The position numbers and the translations under genes were made by a program. From an uncultured Pelagibacteraceae bacterium (GTDB taxonomy: Bacteria > Pseudomonadota > Alphaproteobacteria > Pelagibacterales > Pelagibacteraceae): 37,912 nt of DNA. Below the pieces are notes generated by a model. That model was not told the DNA's origin, made no database searches, and saw nothing but the letters and a program-made list of their open reading frames with translations. Below, piece after piece: positions 14,054-23,346 of this stretch; position 1 is the first letter of the stretch; every line of letters begins with the position of its first letter. The stretch is from contig CACNFB010000010.1 in the NCBI GenBank assembly GCA_902619665.1, positions 1-37,912 on the forward strand. Direction: 5' to 3'.

Positions 14054-15178
14054 TTAATTTTTCCAAAAGTTTTTTGCTTTTTGAAAAAACTTTTTAATAC
14101 TCGGGTTAGACTTCTCATTTTCTATTTCTCTAAATTTTTCAAGAAGATCTTTTTGTTCTTTATTAAGATTAATAGGGACTTCCGTATTTACTTGAACATA
14201 TAAATCACCAACTCCACCACTTCTCATTAGGGGCATTCCCTTACCTTTTAAACGAAATTGTTTACCACTTTGAGTTCCAGAGGGAATTTTAATTTTTGCT
14301 TTTCCTCCATCGATAGTTGGTATTTCTATGGATGCTCCTAGTGCTGCATCTGCAATAGATATTGGGCATTCAAAAAATAAATTTTCCTCACTTCTCTTAA
14401 ATAAATCATGTGAATAAACATTAATAAAAAGATACAAATCGCCACTTGATGCACCTCTAGAACCAGCTTCACCTTTTCCTGCCAATCTAATTCGAGTTCC
14501 ATCATCTACGCCTTTTGGAATTGTTACCGACAATCTTTTTGAAGCTTGTTTTTTTCCTTGTCCGCTACAACTAGTACAAGGATTAGTAATTTGTTCACCT
14601 GTACCTGAACATTGAGGACAAGTTTGTTGAACAGTAAAAAATCCTTGGCTTGATCTTACTTGACCATTACCTCCGCACATTGAACACGATCCAACATTTG
14701 TACCTGGTTTAGAACCGCTTCCATTGCAGGTTTGACATTTTTCTGAAGTTGAAAACTTTATATCTTGTTTTTTTCCTGTATAAGCTTCCTCTAATGAAAT
14801 AGATAAATCATATCTTAAATCAGATCCTCTAAAATTTGCTTTTCGACTTCTTCTTCCACCTCCACCAAAATCACCAAAAAAATCTTCAAATATATCTGAG
14901 AAATGACTAGAAAAATCAAAGTTACTAAAACCTCCTCTTCCTCCACCTCCATTCTCAAACGCAGCATGTCCAAAATTATCGTAATTTTGTTTTCTCTCTG
15001 TATTTGATAAGACGTGATATGCCTCTGATGCTTCTTTAAATTTTTCCTCAGAAGCTTTATCTCCTTTATTTTTATCTGGGTGGTATTTAACAGCGAGCTT
15101 TCTATAAGCTGCTTTTATCTGATCTGCTGATGCTGATTTATTTACACCTAAGACTTCGTAGTAATCTCTTTTTGCCAT
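14054..15178 (-). CDS. dnaJ: Chaperone protein DnaJ
   Basis: 374 residues, type I (full) DnaJ. The J domain has YHPDKN near residue 33. A Gly/Phe-rich linker follows ([25 protein letters not shown]). The zinc domain has all four CxxCxGxG repeats: [24 protein letters not shown] and CTSCSGQG. It stimulates the DnaK ATPase and delivers unfolded clients. It lies 28 bp downstream of dnaK with no terminator between, so they are probably co-transcribed. Confidence 0.98.
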   Translation of the reverse strand: MAKRDYYEVLGVNKSASADQIKAAYRKLAVKYHPDKNKGDKASEEKFKEASEAYHVLSNTERKQNYDNFGHAAFENGGGGRGGFSNFDFSSHFSDIFEDFFGDFGGGGRRSRKANFRGSDLRYDLSISLEEAYTGKKQDIKFSTSEKCQTCNGSGSKPGTNVGSCSMCGGNGQVRSSQGFFTVQQTCPQCSGTGEQITNPCTSCSGQGKKQASKRLSVTIPKGVDDGTRIRLAGKGEAGSRGASSGDLYLFINVYSHDLFKRSEENLFFECPISIADAALGASIEIPTIDGGKAKIKIPSGTQSGKQFRLKGKGMPLMRSGGVGDLYVQVNTEVPINLNKEQKDLLEKFREIENEKSNPSIKKFFQKAKNFWKN

Positions 15179-15206
15179 AACTAATTAGACAAACAGTTGT
15201 TAGCTC

Positions 15207-17129
15207 TTAGGCACTTTTTTCTTTATTCTCGTCTTTCACTTCCTCAAAGTCTGCGTCAACAACGTTATCATCTTTTTTTCCTTCTTCTTTTTTATTTTTT
15301 GCACCATCATCTGGTTTAGCGCTTTGTTGTGACTTATAAATAGCTTCACCTAATTTCATAGATGCTTGAACTAGATCTTGCGTTTTCTTTTTAAGATCTT
15401 CTACATCAGTTCCCTTTAAAGAATTTCTTAAATCTGAACATGCTGTTTCGATAGCTTTTTTGTCAGTTTCGGAAACCTTACTACCGTGCTCTTTTAAGTT
15501 TTTCTCCGTCGAATGTAATAAAGTATCTGCTTGATTTCTTGCATCGACAGCTTCCCTTTTCTTTTTGTCAGCATCTTTATTAGCTTCTGCTTCTTTGACC
15601 ATTTTATTAATTTCTTCTTCACTTAAGCCACCTGATGCTTGAATTTGGATTTTTTGTTCTTTACCGGTTCCTTTATCTTTAGCAGATACATTAACTATAC
15701 CGTTTGCATCAATATCAAATGTAACTTCAATTTGAGGCACTCCTCTAGGAGCTGGTGCAATTCCAACTAATTCAAAGTTACCTAAAACTTTATTATCTGA
15801 TGCCATTTCTCTTTCACCCTGAAGTACTCTTATAGACACAGCTGGCTGATTATCCTCTGCTGTAGAGAAAACTTGGCTTTTCTTAGTTGGTATAGTTGTG
15901 TTCTTATCAATTAATTTTGTTGATACTCCTCCTAGTGTTTCAATTCCAAGAGATAGTGGCGTAACGTCTAATAATAAAACATCTTTTACATCGCCTTGTA
16001 ATACACCAGCTTGTATAGCTGCCCCCATAGCAACAACCTCATCAGGGTTTACAGATTTATTTGGTTCTTTTCCAAAAAAGTTTTTAACCTCTTCTATAAT
16101 TTTTGGCATTCTAGTCATTCCACCAACTAGCACTATCTCATCGATTTCACTCGCTGATAGACCAGCATCTTTAAGAGCAGTTTCACATGGTGGCATAGTT
16201 CTTTTAATTAAATCTTCAACCAGGGCCTCTAATTTTGCTCTAGTCATTTTTAAATTTATGTGTTTAGGACCAGTTTTGTCCGCTGTGATAAAAGGAAGAT
16301 TTATCTCTGTTTGTGCTGCTGAGGAAAGCTCAATTTTCGCTTTTTCTGCTGCCTCTTTTAATCTTTGAAGAGCAAGCTTATCAGATTTCAAATCTATTCC
16401 ACTATCTTTTTTAAACTCTGATAATAAATATTCAACTATTGTATTATCAAAATCTTCACCACCTAAAAAAGTATCACCGTTTGTAGACTTAACTTCAAAT
16501 ACACCATCGCCCAATTCAAGTATTGAAACATCGAATGTACCACCACCTAAATCATATACAGCAATTTTCTTGTTGGTTTTTTTATCTAAACCATAAGCAA
16601 GAGATGCTGCAGTAGGTTCATTAATAATTCTTAAAACTTCTAAACCTGCAATTTTTCCAGCATCTTTAGTCGCTTGTCTTTGTGCATCATTAAAATATGC
16701 TGGTACAGTAATTACAGCTTTTTTTACTTCTTGTCCTAAATATTTTTCTGCAGTTTCTTTCATTTTTTGAAGAATAAAAGCTGAAATTTGAGATGGAGAA
16801 TATTTATTGCCTTTAGCCTCGATCCATGCATCACCTTTATCTGAGTTTACTATTTTAAAAGGAGATGTTTCTATATCCTTTTTTACTGACGGATCTTCAA
16901 AATTTCTTCCAATTAATCTTTTAACAGCAAATACAGTGTTCTCTGGATTGGTGACAGCTTGTCTTTTAGCTGGTTGTCCAATCAATTTTTCGTCATTGTC
17001 AGTAAATGCAACAACTGATGGTGTAGTTCTGGCTCCTTCAGCATTTTCTAAAACTTTAGCTTGCGTACCATCCATAATTGCTACACAAGAGTTTGTTGTT
17101 CCTAAATCAATTCCAATTACTTTGCTCAT
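15207..17129 (-). CDS. dnaK: Chaperone protein DnaK (Hsp70)
   Basis: 640 residues, normal length. The phosphate-1 motif [17 protein letters not shown] opens the ATPase domain; [29 protein letters not shown] and [12 protein letters not shown] follow. The interdomain linker is [22 protein letters not shown]. The lid ends in an acidic tail ([18 protein letters not shown]). It folds and rescues proteins with DnaJ and GrpE. The gene sits between grpE (60 bp upstream) and dnaJ, with a heat-shock promoter candidate directly ahead. Confidence 0.99.
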   Translation of the reverse strand: MSKVIGIDLGTTNSCVAIMDGTQAKVLENAEGARTTPSVVAFTDNDEKLIGQPAKRQAVTNPENTVFAVKRLIGRNFEDPSVKKDIETSPFKIVNSDKGDAWIEAKGNKYSPSQISAFILQKMKETAEKYLGQEVKKAVITVPAYFNDAQRQATKDAGKIAGLEVLRIINEPTAASLAYGLDKKTNKKIAVYDLGGGTFDVSILELGDGVFEVKSTNGDTFLGGEDFDNTIVEYLLSEFKKDSGIDLKSDKLALQRLKEAAEKAKIELSSAAQTEINLPFITADKTGPKHINLKMTRAKLEALVEDLIKRTMPPCETALKDAGLSASEIDEIVLVGGMTRMPKIIEEVKNFFGKEPNKSVNPDEVVAMGAAIQAGVLQGDVKDVLLLDVTPLSLGIETLGGVSTKLIDKNTTIPTKKSQVFSTAEDNQPAVSIRVLQGEREMASDNKVLGNFELVGIAPAPRGVPQIEVTFDIDANGIVNVSAKDKGTGKEQKIQIQASGGLSEEEINKMVKEAEANKDADKKKREAVDARNQADTLLHSTEKNLKEHGSKVSETDKKAIETACSDLRNSLKGTDVEDLKKKTQDLVQASMKLGEAIYKSQQSAKPDDGAKNKKEEGKKDDNVVDADFEEVKDENKEKSA

Positions 17130-17148
17130 AATGTTAAAATATATTGGT

Positions 17149-17177
17149 CATATAAGTGTTAATTTTTATTCTACAAG
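17149..17177 (-). promoter_or_regulatory. RpoH-type heat-shock promoter for dnaK
   Basis: On the minus strand, CTTG (17177-17174) is followed after exactly 17 bp by CTTATATG (17156-17149). This fits the alphaproteobacterial sigma-32 form CTTG-N17/18-CYTATNT. Transcription would start about 12 bases before the dnaK ATG. It gives dnaK-dnaJ a promoter independent of grpE. Confidence 0.6.
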
Positions 17178-17189
17178 TTATAACTAATA

Positions 17190-17780
17190 TTAATTTTTCT
17201 CCTTTTTTTGTTGTTTTTCCTCATTTTTTTGAGGTTTTTTTGAGACCCCAACCAGCGAAGGTCTAAGCAACCTTCCTTTTAATGTAAATCCTTTTTGAAT
17301 TTCTTGAACAATTGTTCCTTGTTCTTTTTCTGCATCTTCAATTTCAAGCATAGCTTGGTGCTTATTTGGATCCAATTTTTCACCAAGAGCTGAAATTTCA
17401 TCAATCTGATTTTTTTTAAAAATTGATAATATATCTTTATAAATAATATCAAGATGCTCAATTATTTTATCTTTATTACTTTTTTCAAGACTTTCGTCAT
17501 TAATAATAGACGATTTAGATCTTTCTAAGTTGTCTGTCAGATTTAGGCATTCTTTAGCGAGTGCCATGCCTCCAAATTCATAGGCTTCATCTTTTTCTTT
17601 TTCATATCTTCTTCTTTGGTTCTCTAATTCTGCATAACTTCTAGTTAGCTTATCTTCAATCTCGCTTAATTTATCCTCTTGAGACACCTCCTCCCGTTGT
17701 TCATCTTTGGAATTATTTTCATTATTTACTGTTTCATCTTCATTTTTTATTTCTGAAGTATTTTCGTTTTCTTTATCCAT
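17190..17780 (-). CDS. grpE: Nucleotide exchange factor GrpE
   Basis: 196 residues. An acidic, disordered N-terminus (about residues 1-40) leads into a long coiled coil (SYAELENQRRRYEKEKDEAYEFG) and a beta-rich head domain with DPNKHQAMLEIEDAEKEQGTIVQEIQKGFTLKGRLLRPSLVGVSK cut here into the recognised HQAM and GF.L..R.LRP.[LM]V.V blocks. GrpE releases ADP from DnaK. It is first of the grpE, dnaK, dnaJ series, and diverges from rdgB across only 36 bp. No hrcA gene is present beside it, unlike many alphaproteobacteria. Confidence 0.96.
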   Translation of the reverse strand: MDKENENTSEIKNEDETVNNENNSKDEQREEVSQEDKLSEIEDKLTRSYAELENQRRRYEKEKDEAYEFGGMALAKECLNLTDNLERSKSSIINDESLEKSNKDKIIEHLDIIYKDILSIFKKNQIDEISALGEKLDPNKHQAMLEIEDAEKEQGTIVQEIQKGFTLKGRLLRPSLVGVSKKPQKNEEKQQKKEKN

Positions 17781-17782
17781 AC

Positions 17783-17816
17783 TTACTTATATGGTAAGTA
17801 AAATAAATATTTCCAG
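17783..17816 (-). promoter_or_regulatory. grpE/rdgB divergent control region with perfect inverted repeat
   Basis: TTACTTA-TATGG-TAAGTAA (17783-17801) is a perfect 7-5-7 inverted repeat filling half of the 36-bp spacer. On the minus strand, CTGGAAA (17816-17810) and TACCATATA (17796-17788), 13 bp apart, resemble an E. coli-type sigma-32 promoter (CTTGAAA, CCCCATNTA). If so, the repeat covers its -10 and the grpE transcript would be almost leaderless. Confidence 0.4.
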
Positions 17817-18419
17817 ATGAAAGCAAAAAAAATTTCACAACTATTAATTGGTACTAATAACAAAGGTAAATTAAGGGAAATTAAAGCTTTATTACCAAAA
17901 AATATTAAAATTTATTCAACATCTGATTATAATTTAAAAAGTCCAAAGGAAAACGGAAAAACCTTTATAGAAAATTCACTCATTAAAGCAAGATTCTTTT
18001 CCAAAAAGAGTAATCAAATTTGTATGTCAGACGACTCCGGTTTAGAGATAAATCTTTTAAATAATCAACCTGGTATTTATTCAGCACGATGGGGAGGAAA
18101 AAAAAATAATTTTGATTTAGCAATTAAAAAAGTATTTAAAAAATTAGATAAAAAAGTTTCTAATTGGAGAAACAGAAAAATAAATGCCAAATTTATTTGT
18201 GCATTAACGATTTATTGGCCCAGTGGAAAATATAAAACAACAATTGGAAAAATTTTAGGAAAAATATCGAATAAAAAAATTGGCAAAAAAGGCTTTGGAT
18301 ATGATCCAATTTTTATCCCACAGGGATCAAAGAAAACATTTGGTCAAATTTCACCCAAAAAAAAATATAAAATTGATCATAGATACAAAGCTTTTCAAAA
18401 AATTAAAAAATTTTTATAA
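17817..18419 (+). CDS. rdgB: XTP/dITP diphosphatase (RdgB/HAM1 family)
   Basis: 200 residues. It hydrolyses ITP, dITP and XTP to keep non-canonical purines out of DNA and RNA. Visible motifs are LIGTNNKGKLREIKALL (substrate loop), CMSDDSGLEINLLNNQPGIYSARWGG (metal-binding aspartates) and GFGYDPIFIPQGSKKTFGQ. It is divergent from grpE. Its last 17 bp overlap the end of the convergent LpoA-like gene. Confidence 0.96.
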   Translation: MKAKKISQLLIGTNNKGKLREIKALLPKNIKIYSTSDYNLKSPKENGKTFIENSLIKARFFSKKSNQICMSDDSGLEINLLNNQPGIYSARWGGKKNNFDLAIKKVFKKLDKKVSNWRNRKINAKFICALTIYWPSGKYKTTIGKILGKISNKKIGKKGFGYDPIFIPQGSKKTFGQISPKKKYKIDHRYKAFQKIKKFL

Positions 18420-19554
18420 ACTTTCCTTTTTCAACTTTATAAAAATTAAGAACATGTTTAATCTTTTTATCTTTAATTTCAAAAATACCTGTTTTACCTT
18501 TGAAAACATTTTTTTGATTAAAAATTTTATCTACATCATCTAAACTATTCTTTTTTGTTAAATAATAAACTAGTCCAACTAAATCATAGCTTAAAAACGA
18601 TATCTGATTTGGGTAGCTATTAAATTTTTTAAAAAATAAATTTGAGAAATCATCGTAATTTTTTTTGTTAATTGATGGAAAATAAATATTTTGTGAACTA
18701 TCTTCCTTTAGCAAGCTCTCATCAAACCATTGATTAAGAGTAATAAAATGAACTCTTTCTGTATTTACATCAGTGTAAATAAGAGATGTTATCACACTTT
18801 TTAAAGATTCATCAAAATCTGAAATTATAACTGAGTCAAATCCTAATTTTCCTAATGTATCTCTTTTCTCAAGATTTTTTATTTTTTTTTCTTTATTAGG
18901 ATCATCAGAATTTTCTACTCTTTTTATTTCATCAAGTAAGTTTTGTTTTCTTACATCATACCTTGTAATTTTTTCGATCCTTTTGGTAATCTCTGTTGGT
19001 TCTGTGTCATAATAAAAAACTTTTTTTAAATCAATTTTTGTCTGGGATATACCTTTTTTAATTTCCTCTTTAAAGTCAACCTCAGGTATAAGACAAATAG
19101 TTTTTTTTATATCATTATCCTCTAGAAATTTTTTTATCGTAGCTATTTGTGAGGTTGCATTTACACCCGCATAAATCAAATTTTTTTGAATACTTTTGTT
19201 TTTATTTGAAAAAGTAATAAAAATTGCATTACTAAATTTCTCTAAATTTTTTATATTTTTATCAAAAATGGGCCCAATGAATATTCTTATACCTTGATTA
19301 TATAATTCCTGTACTGCTTTTATATTATCGTCAGGATTATCAAAATTGTTTTTTGGATAAATTTCTAAAATTGGATCATCTATTTTGTTAATCGCTAAAT
19401 TTACAGATCTTAATACTGATTTTCCAATCTCTTGGTTTTGACCGGTTAAAGGCAACAACAAACCAACTTTAATCTTTTCATCAGACGCAAAAAGCTTGCT
19501 AGTAAAAATAAAAACTATGGATACAAAAAATATTAAATTAACTAATTTTTTCAT
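18403..19554 (-). CDS. Penicillin-binding-protein activator (LpoA/periplasmic type 1 binding fold)
   Basis: 383 residues. A signal peptide (MKKLVNLIFFVSIVFIFTSKLFA) precedes a periplasmic-binding type I domain beginning KIKVGLLLPLTGQNQEIGKS and IRIFIGPIFDKNI. Located next to rsmI and a BON lipoprotein, it matches the yraM(lpoA)-yraL(rsmI)-yraP(dolP) neighbourhood, which supports an LpoA-like role in activating cell-wall synthases. There is no lipobox and the N-terminal TPR domain of enterobacterial LpoA is missing, as in other alphaproteobacteria. A solute-binding role in a transporter is a less likely alternative. Confidence 0.82.
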   Translation of the reverse strand: MKKLVNLIFFVSIVFIFTSKLFASDEKIKVGLLLPLTGQNQEIGKSVLRSVNLAINKIDDPILEIYPKNNFDNPDDNIKAVQELYNQGIRIFIGPIFDKNIKNLEKFSNAIFITFSNKNKSIQKNLIYAGVNATSQIATIKKFLEDNDIKKTICLIPEVDFKEEIKKGISQTKIDLKKVFYYDTEPTEITKRIEKITRYDVRKQNLLDEIKRVENSDDPNKEKKIKNLEKRDTLGKLGFDSVIISDFDESLKSVITSLIYTDVNTERVHFITLNQWFDESLLKEDSSQNIYFPSINKKNYDDFSNLFFKKFNSYPNQISFLSYDLVGLVYYLTKKNSLDDVDKIFNQKNVFKGKTGIFEIKDKKIKHVLNFYKVEKGKFIKIF

Positions 19555-19585
19555 ATTATATATTATATAATAAACATTTAATTTA

Positions 19586-20428
19586 ATGATATCACAATCA
19601 CAAAAAAAGGGACTTTATCTAGTTTCCACGCCCATAGGAAACTTGGGAGATTTAACGATTAGAGCACTAGAAATTCTAAAAAATTCAGAACTAATTTTGT
19701 GTGAAGATACTCGGGTATCTATAAAGCTCTTAAATCATTTTAATATAAAAACTCAACTTATTGCATTTCATAAATTCAATGAAAGAAAAAAGACCAAAGA
19801 TATTATTAATCATTTGATGAATGGTAAAATGATATCACTTATCTCTGATGCGGGAACTCCTGCAATCTCAGATCCAGGTAAATTATTAGTCCAAGAATGT
19901 ATAAGTAACGATATTCCAATTACACCAATACCTGGCGCTTCATCAGTTATAACTTCATTATCAATAAGTGGTTTTTCAGACAAGTTTATTTTTTTTGGTT
20001 TTTTAGAAGAAAAAAAAAATAAATTAATTAAAGATTTAGAATTCCTCTCCAAAATGGATTGTTCAATAGTTTTGTTTATTCCACCAAAAAAATTGATCAA
20101 AAATTTAGAAATAGTAATAAATTTTTTCAAGAAAAGAGAGATCGTTCTTTGTAGAGAAATGACAAAAATACATGAGGAATTTATTAGATGTAAAGTTGAG
20201 GATTTAAAAAAAATTAAAATATACGATAAAGGGGAACTTACAATTGTTATCTCAGAGATAAAAGAAAGCACAAATTCTTTCGGTTTTTTGACCGAATCTG
20301 ATAAAAAAATTATAAAAACGATGCTTAAAAATAAAAGTATAAAAGATATAATCAAAAAATTTTCCAATAAAAAAATTCCAAAAAAAATAATCTATGATTT
20401 CTGTCTAAAACTAAAAAATGAGAAGTAA
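19586..20428 (+). CDS. rsmI: 16S rRNA 2'-O-ribose C1402 methyltransferase
   Basis: 280 residues. GLYLVSTPIGNLGDLTIRAL opens the SAM-dependent tetrapyrrole-methylase fold, with CEDTRVSIKLLNHF, SDAGTPAISDPGKLLV and TPIPGASSVITSLSISG following, all RsmI hallmarks. It methylates C1402 in the ribosomal P site. It diverges from the LpoA-like gene by 31 bp and overlaps the BON lipoprotein gene by 11 bp. The usual yraN gene between rsmI and the BON gene is absent. Confidence 0.96.
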   Translation: MISQSQKKGLYLVSTPIGNLGDLTIRALEILKNSELILCEDTRVSIKLLNHFNIKTQLIAFHKFNERKKTKDIINHLMNGKMISLISDAGTPAISDPGKLLVQECISNDIPITPIPGASSVITSLSISGFSDKFIFFGFLEEKKNKLIKDLEFLSKMDCSIVLFIPPKKLIKNLEIVINFFKKREIVLCREMTKIHEEFIRCKVEDLKKIKIYDKGELTIVISEIKESTNSFGFLTESDKKIIKTMLKNKSIKDIIKKFSNKKIPKKIIYDFCLKLKNEK

Positions 20429-21014
20429 AAATTTTTATTTTTGTTTAATATTACTTATTTTCTTAAATAGTTGTTCAGGAACTAGTTCAAAAGGCTTGTT
20501 TGGAACAGGAGTTTCTTTAGCAATTGACCCAAGATCATTAGGTACGCAAATTGATGACTCAATAATGGAAAAAAACTTAACGACAAGACTAACAATGCTA
20601 GAAAAAAAATATTTCTTGTCTGTTAAAACTAAGGTTTTAGATGGTAGAATATTTATTACGGGTAAGGTCGATAATCCAGAGGAAAAGTTAAAAATTACAA
20701 AAGTTGCTTGGGAAACTAGCGGAGTTAGATCTGTTAGAAACGATTTAAAGATTAAGGAAAAATTTAATTTTAAACAATCGGCCAAAGATACATTAATAAC
20801 TTCTCAATTACGTGCTGCTTTAATTATAAATAAAAATATAAAATCAGTAAACTATCAAATAGATACTTACAAAAAAAATGTTTACATATATGGAATTGCA
20901 AGAAATAGAGATGAATTAGAAATAGTCGTTGATGAAGCTAATTCTATATTAGACGTAAATAAAGTTGTTGCTAGTATTCTATTAGTAGAGGATTTAAGAA
21001 TCCAAAAAGATTAA
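20418..21014 (+). CDS. BON-domain lipoprotein (DolP/YraP-like)
   Basis: 198 residues. A short signal ends FLNSCSGTSS, a lipobox. Two BON domains follow: DSIMEKNLTTRLTMLEKKYFLSVKTKVLDGRIFITGKVDN and DTLITSQLRAALIINKNIKSVNYQIDTYKKNVYIYGIARN in pattern (described by their LxxxL...G.V.[ILV].G signatures). DolP-type proteins sit in the outer membrane and help maintain its integrity and the BAM complex. The location after rsmI agrees with the conserved yra cluster. Its stop overlaps the convergent maeB by 4 bp. Confidence 0.9.
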   Translation: MRSKNFYFCLILLIFLNSCSGTSSKGLFGTGVSLAIDPRSLGTQIDDSIMEKNLTTRLTMLEKKYFLSVKTKVLDGRIFITGKVDNPEEKLKITKVAWETSGVRSVRNDLKIKEKFNFKQSAKDTLITSQLRAALIINKNIKSVNYQIDTYKKNVYIYGIARNRDELEIVVDEANSILDVNKVVASILLVEDLRIQKD

Positions 21015-23296
21015 TTTTTTTTGTAATCAATTATTTCGGCTGAATAAGCTGCAACAGAAGCTAAATTTAATATATCTGATGTTGAGCTTCTTAATGGAGC
21101 GATCTCAATAGCTTGTCCTAATCCTATTAAAAGTGGTCCAATTAATTTTGCTCTACTCATAGATTGTATCATCTTATATGATATTGCAGCACTATGTTGA
21201 CTCGGCATAACCAAAACGTTTGCGTTTCCAACAATTTCAGAGAATGGATAAAGTTCCTGAAACATATCTTCTAAGGCCACATCTGGTTGCATTTCTCCAT
21301 CAAATTTAAAATCAACCTTTTTCTTTTTAAGAAGTTCTACTGCATCACTAATTCTTTTCGTTCTATCAGTGGTAGGTTGCCCAAAAGTAGAATGGGATAA
21401 AAAAGCAATTTTAGGATCAAATCCAAATAATCTTACAACTCTTGCTGCTGAAATTGCCATTTCCGCTAATTGTTTTTCATCTGGATATTCAATTACTGTT
21501 GTATCACAAATAAAAATGGTCTTTCCTCTATTTACAATCATATTTAGACCAAACATTATTTCCCCAGGTCTTGGATCAACGACTTTAGAGACTTTCTCTA
21601 ATGACGCTGAATATCTTCTTGTATTACCAGTAACCATTGCATCTGCATCACCACACGATACCATACAAGCACCGAAAGTAACTCTATCATTTCTTATAAG
21701 CTTATCACAGTCACGTTCCAATAAACCCTCTGATCTCTGTAGTTTTCTAAATAAAAACTCTGTATATTTTTTTCTTAATTCCTCATTAGTAGAATTTACA
21801 ATCTCGATATTAAAGTTTTCTCCGTATCCAATTTCGTTCAATTTTTTTCTTACTATCTCTTCTTTAGCAATTAAAATAGGAATTCCTAATCTACTGTTTT
21901 TAAATGCGATTGCAGCCTTAAGATTATTTTCATCTTCTCCATCAGCAAATACAACTTTTTTTTGATTTTTTTTAATTTGTGAATTTATACCTTGCATCAC
22001 AGCTACAGTTGGATCAAGTCTATTTTTCAGTTGTTCTGAGTAGTTCTCAAAATTTTCAATACCTATTCTGCCTACACCAGTTTTAATCGCAGCTTTTGCA
22101 ACTGCTGTTGGTATAACACTTATTAATCTTGGATCAAAAGTTGACGGAATAATATAGTCTTTTCCATAGACAGGTCTTTCCCCACCCATCGCAGCAACTA
22201 CTTCATCAGGGACTCTCTCTCTTGCTAATGAAGCTATAGCATGTACTGCCGCAACTTTCATTTCTTCATTTATAGTTTTTGATCTAACATCAAGCGCACC
22301 TCTAAAAATATATGGAAATCCAATTAAATTATTTACCTGATTAGGATAATCGGATCTGCCAGTTGCAACAATCGCATCATTTCTTACTTCTTCGATTTCC
22401 TCTGGAGTAATCTCTGGATCAGGATTAGCACAAGCAAAAATTATAGGATTTTTTGCCATACTTTTTACCATGTCTTTTTTGAGAACACCTGCTTGTGATA
22501 ACCCTAAAAAAACATCTGCATCTTTTATAGCATCCTTCAAATCTCTATCATTTGTTTTAATTGAGAACTCATTTTTCCACTCATTTAAATTATCTCTGCC
22601 TTTATAAATAACTCCTTTTGAGTCAAGCATTTTAATTTTATTTTTATCTACACCTGAATTTATAAAAAGCTTTGCACACGCCATTGCAGATGCTCCAGCA
22701 CCATTAATAACTACATTTATTTCACTCAGCTTTTTTTTAGCAATATCACAAGCATTTATTAACGCTGCACTAGTTATTATTGCTGTACCATGTTGGTCAT
22801 CATGAAAAACAGGTATATCTAATATTTCTTTTAATTTTTTTTCTATAATGAAACATTCAGGTGCCTTTATATCTTCAAGGTTTATTCCTCCAAAACTCTT
22901 AGAAATATTTTTTATTGATTTAATTATTTCCTCTGTATCATTAGTGTCGATCTCTATGTCAATTGAATCTATATCAGCAAACCTTTTAAATAGTACCGCT
23001 TTTCCTTCCATAACAGGTTTTGATGCTATGGCTCCTAAATTACCCAATCCTAAAATTGCTGAACCATTACTTATTACTGCAACTAAATTACCTTTAGTTG
23101 TATAATCATAGGCACGATCAGGATTTTCAGCAATAGCTTTTACTGGTGCAGCAACACCTGGTGAATAAGCCAAAGCAAGATCCCTCTTTGAAGTCATTGG
23201 CTTTGATGAAATTATCTCAATCTTGCCTGATTTATTGCTATTATGAAATTCTAATGCTTCTTTATCTGAGTAATGTTCTACCTTATTTTTTTTCAT
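21011..23296 (-). CDS. maeB: NADP-dependent malic enzyme with phosphotransacetylase-like C-terminus
   Basis: 761 residues, the full MaeB hybrid. The malic-enzyme half (about 1-425) has TSKRDLALAYSPGVAAPV, FHDDQHGTAIITSAAL and the nucleotide motif NGAGASAMACAKLF. The C-terminal half resembles phosphotransacetylase (GDADAMVTGNTRRYSASL, VMPSQHSAAISYKMIQ) and is thought to be regulatory. It decarboxylates malate to pyruvate, producing NADPH. It stands alone, divergent from murJ by 50 bp. Confidence 0.97.
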   Translation of the reverse strand: MKKNKVEHYSDKEALEFHNSNKSGKIEIISSKPMTSKRDLALAYSPGVAAPVKAIAENPDRAYDYTTKGNLVAVISNGSAILGLGNLGAIASKPVMEGKAVLFKRFADIDSIDIEIDTNDTEEIIKSIKNISKSFGGINLEDIKAPECFIIEKKLKEILDIPVFHDDQHGTAIITSAALINACDIAKKKLSEINVVINGAGASAMACAKLFINSGVDKNKIKMLDSKGVIYKGRDNLNEWKNEFSIKTNDRDLKDAIKDADVFLGLSQAGVLKKDMVKSMAKNPIIFACANPDPEITPEEIEEVRNDAIVATGRSDYPNQVNNLIGFPYIFRGALDVRSKTINEEMKVAAVHAIASLARERVPDEVVAAMGGERPVYGKDYIIPSTFDPRLISVIPTAVAKAAIKTGVGRIGIENFENYSEQLKNRLDPTVAVMQGINSQIKKNQKKVVFADGEDENNLKAAIAFKNSRLGIPILIAKEEIVRKKLNEIGYGENFNIEIVNSTNEELRKKYTEFLFRKLQRSEGLLERDCDKLIRNDRVTFGACMVSCGDADAMVTGNTRRYSASLEKVSKVVDPRPGEIMFGLNMIVNRGKTIFICDTTVIEYPDEKQLAEMAISAARVVRLFGFDPKIAFLSHSTFGQPTTDRTKRISDAVELLKKKKVDFKFDGEMQPDVALEDMFQELYPFSEIVGNANVLVMPSQHSAAISYKMIQSMSRAKLIGPLLIGLGQAIEIAPLRSSTSDILNLASVAAYSAEIIDYKKN

Positions 23297-23346
23297 TGTT
23301 ATAATTTATGTATACAATTGAGCCAATATTAAGACTAATATGATTT

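Noticed and set aside
19810..20367. A 185-residue minus-strand frame inside rsmI, and similar long shadow frames inside dnaK, maeB and nusA.
   Set aside because: Each is antisense to a strongly conserved gene, with skewed composition from the complementary strand and no family features.
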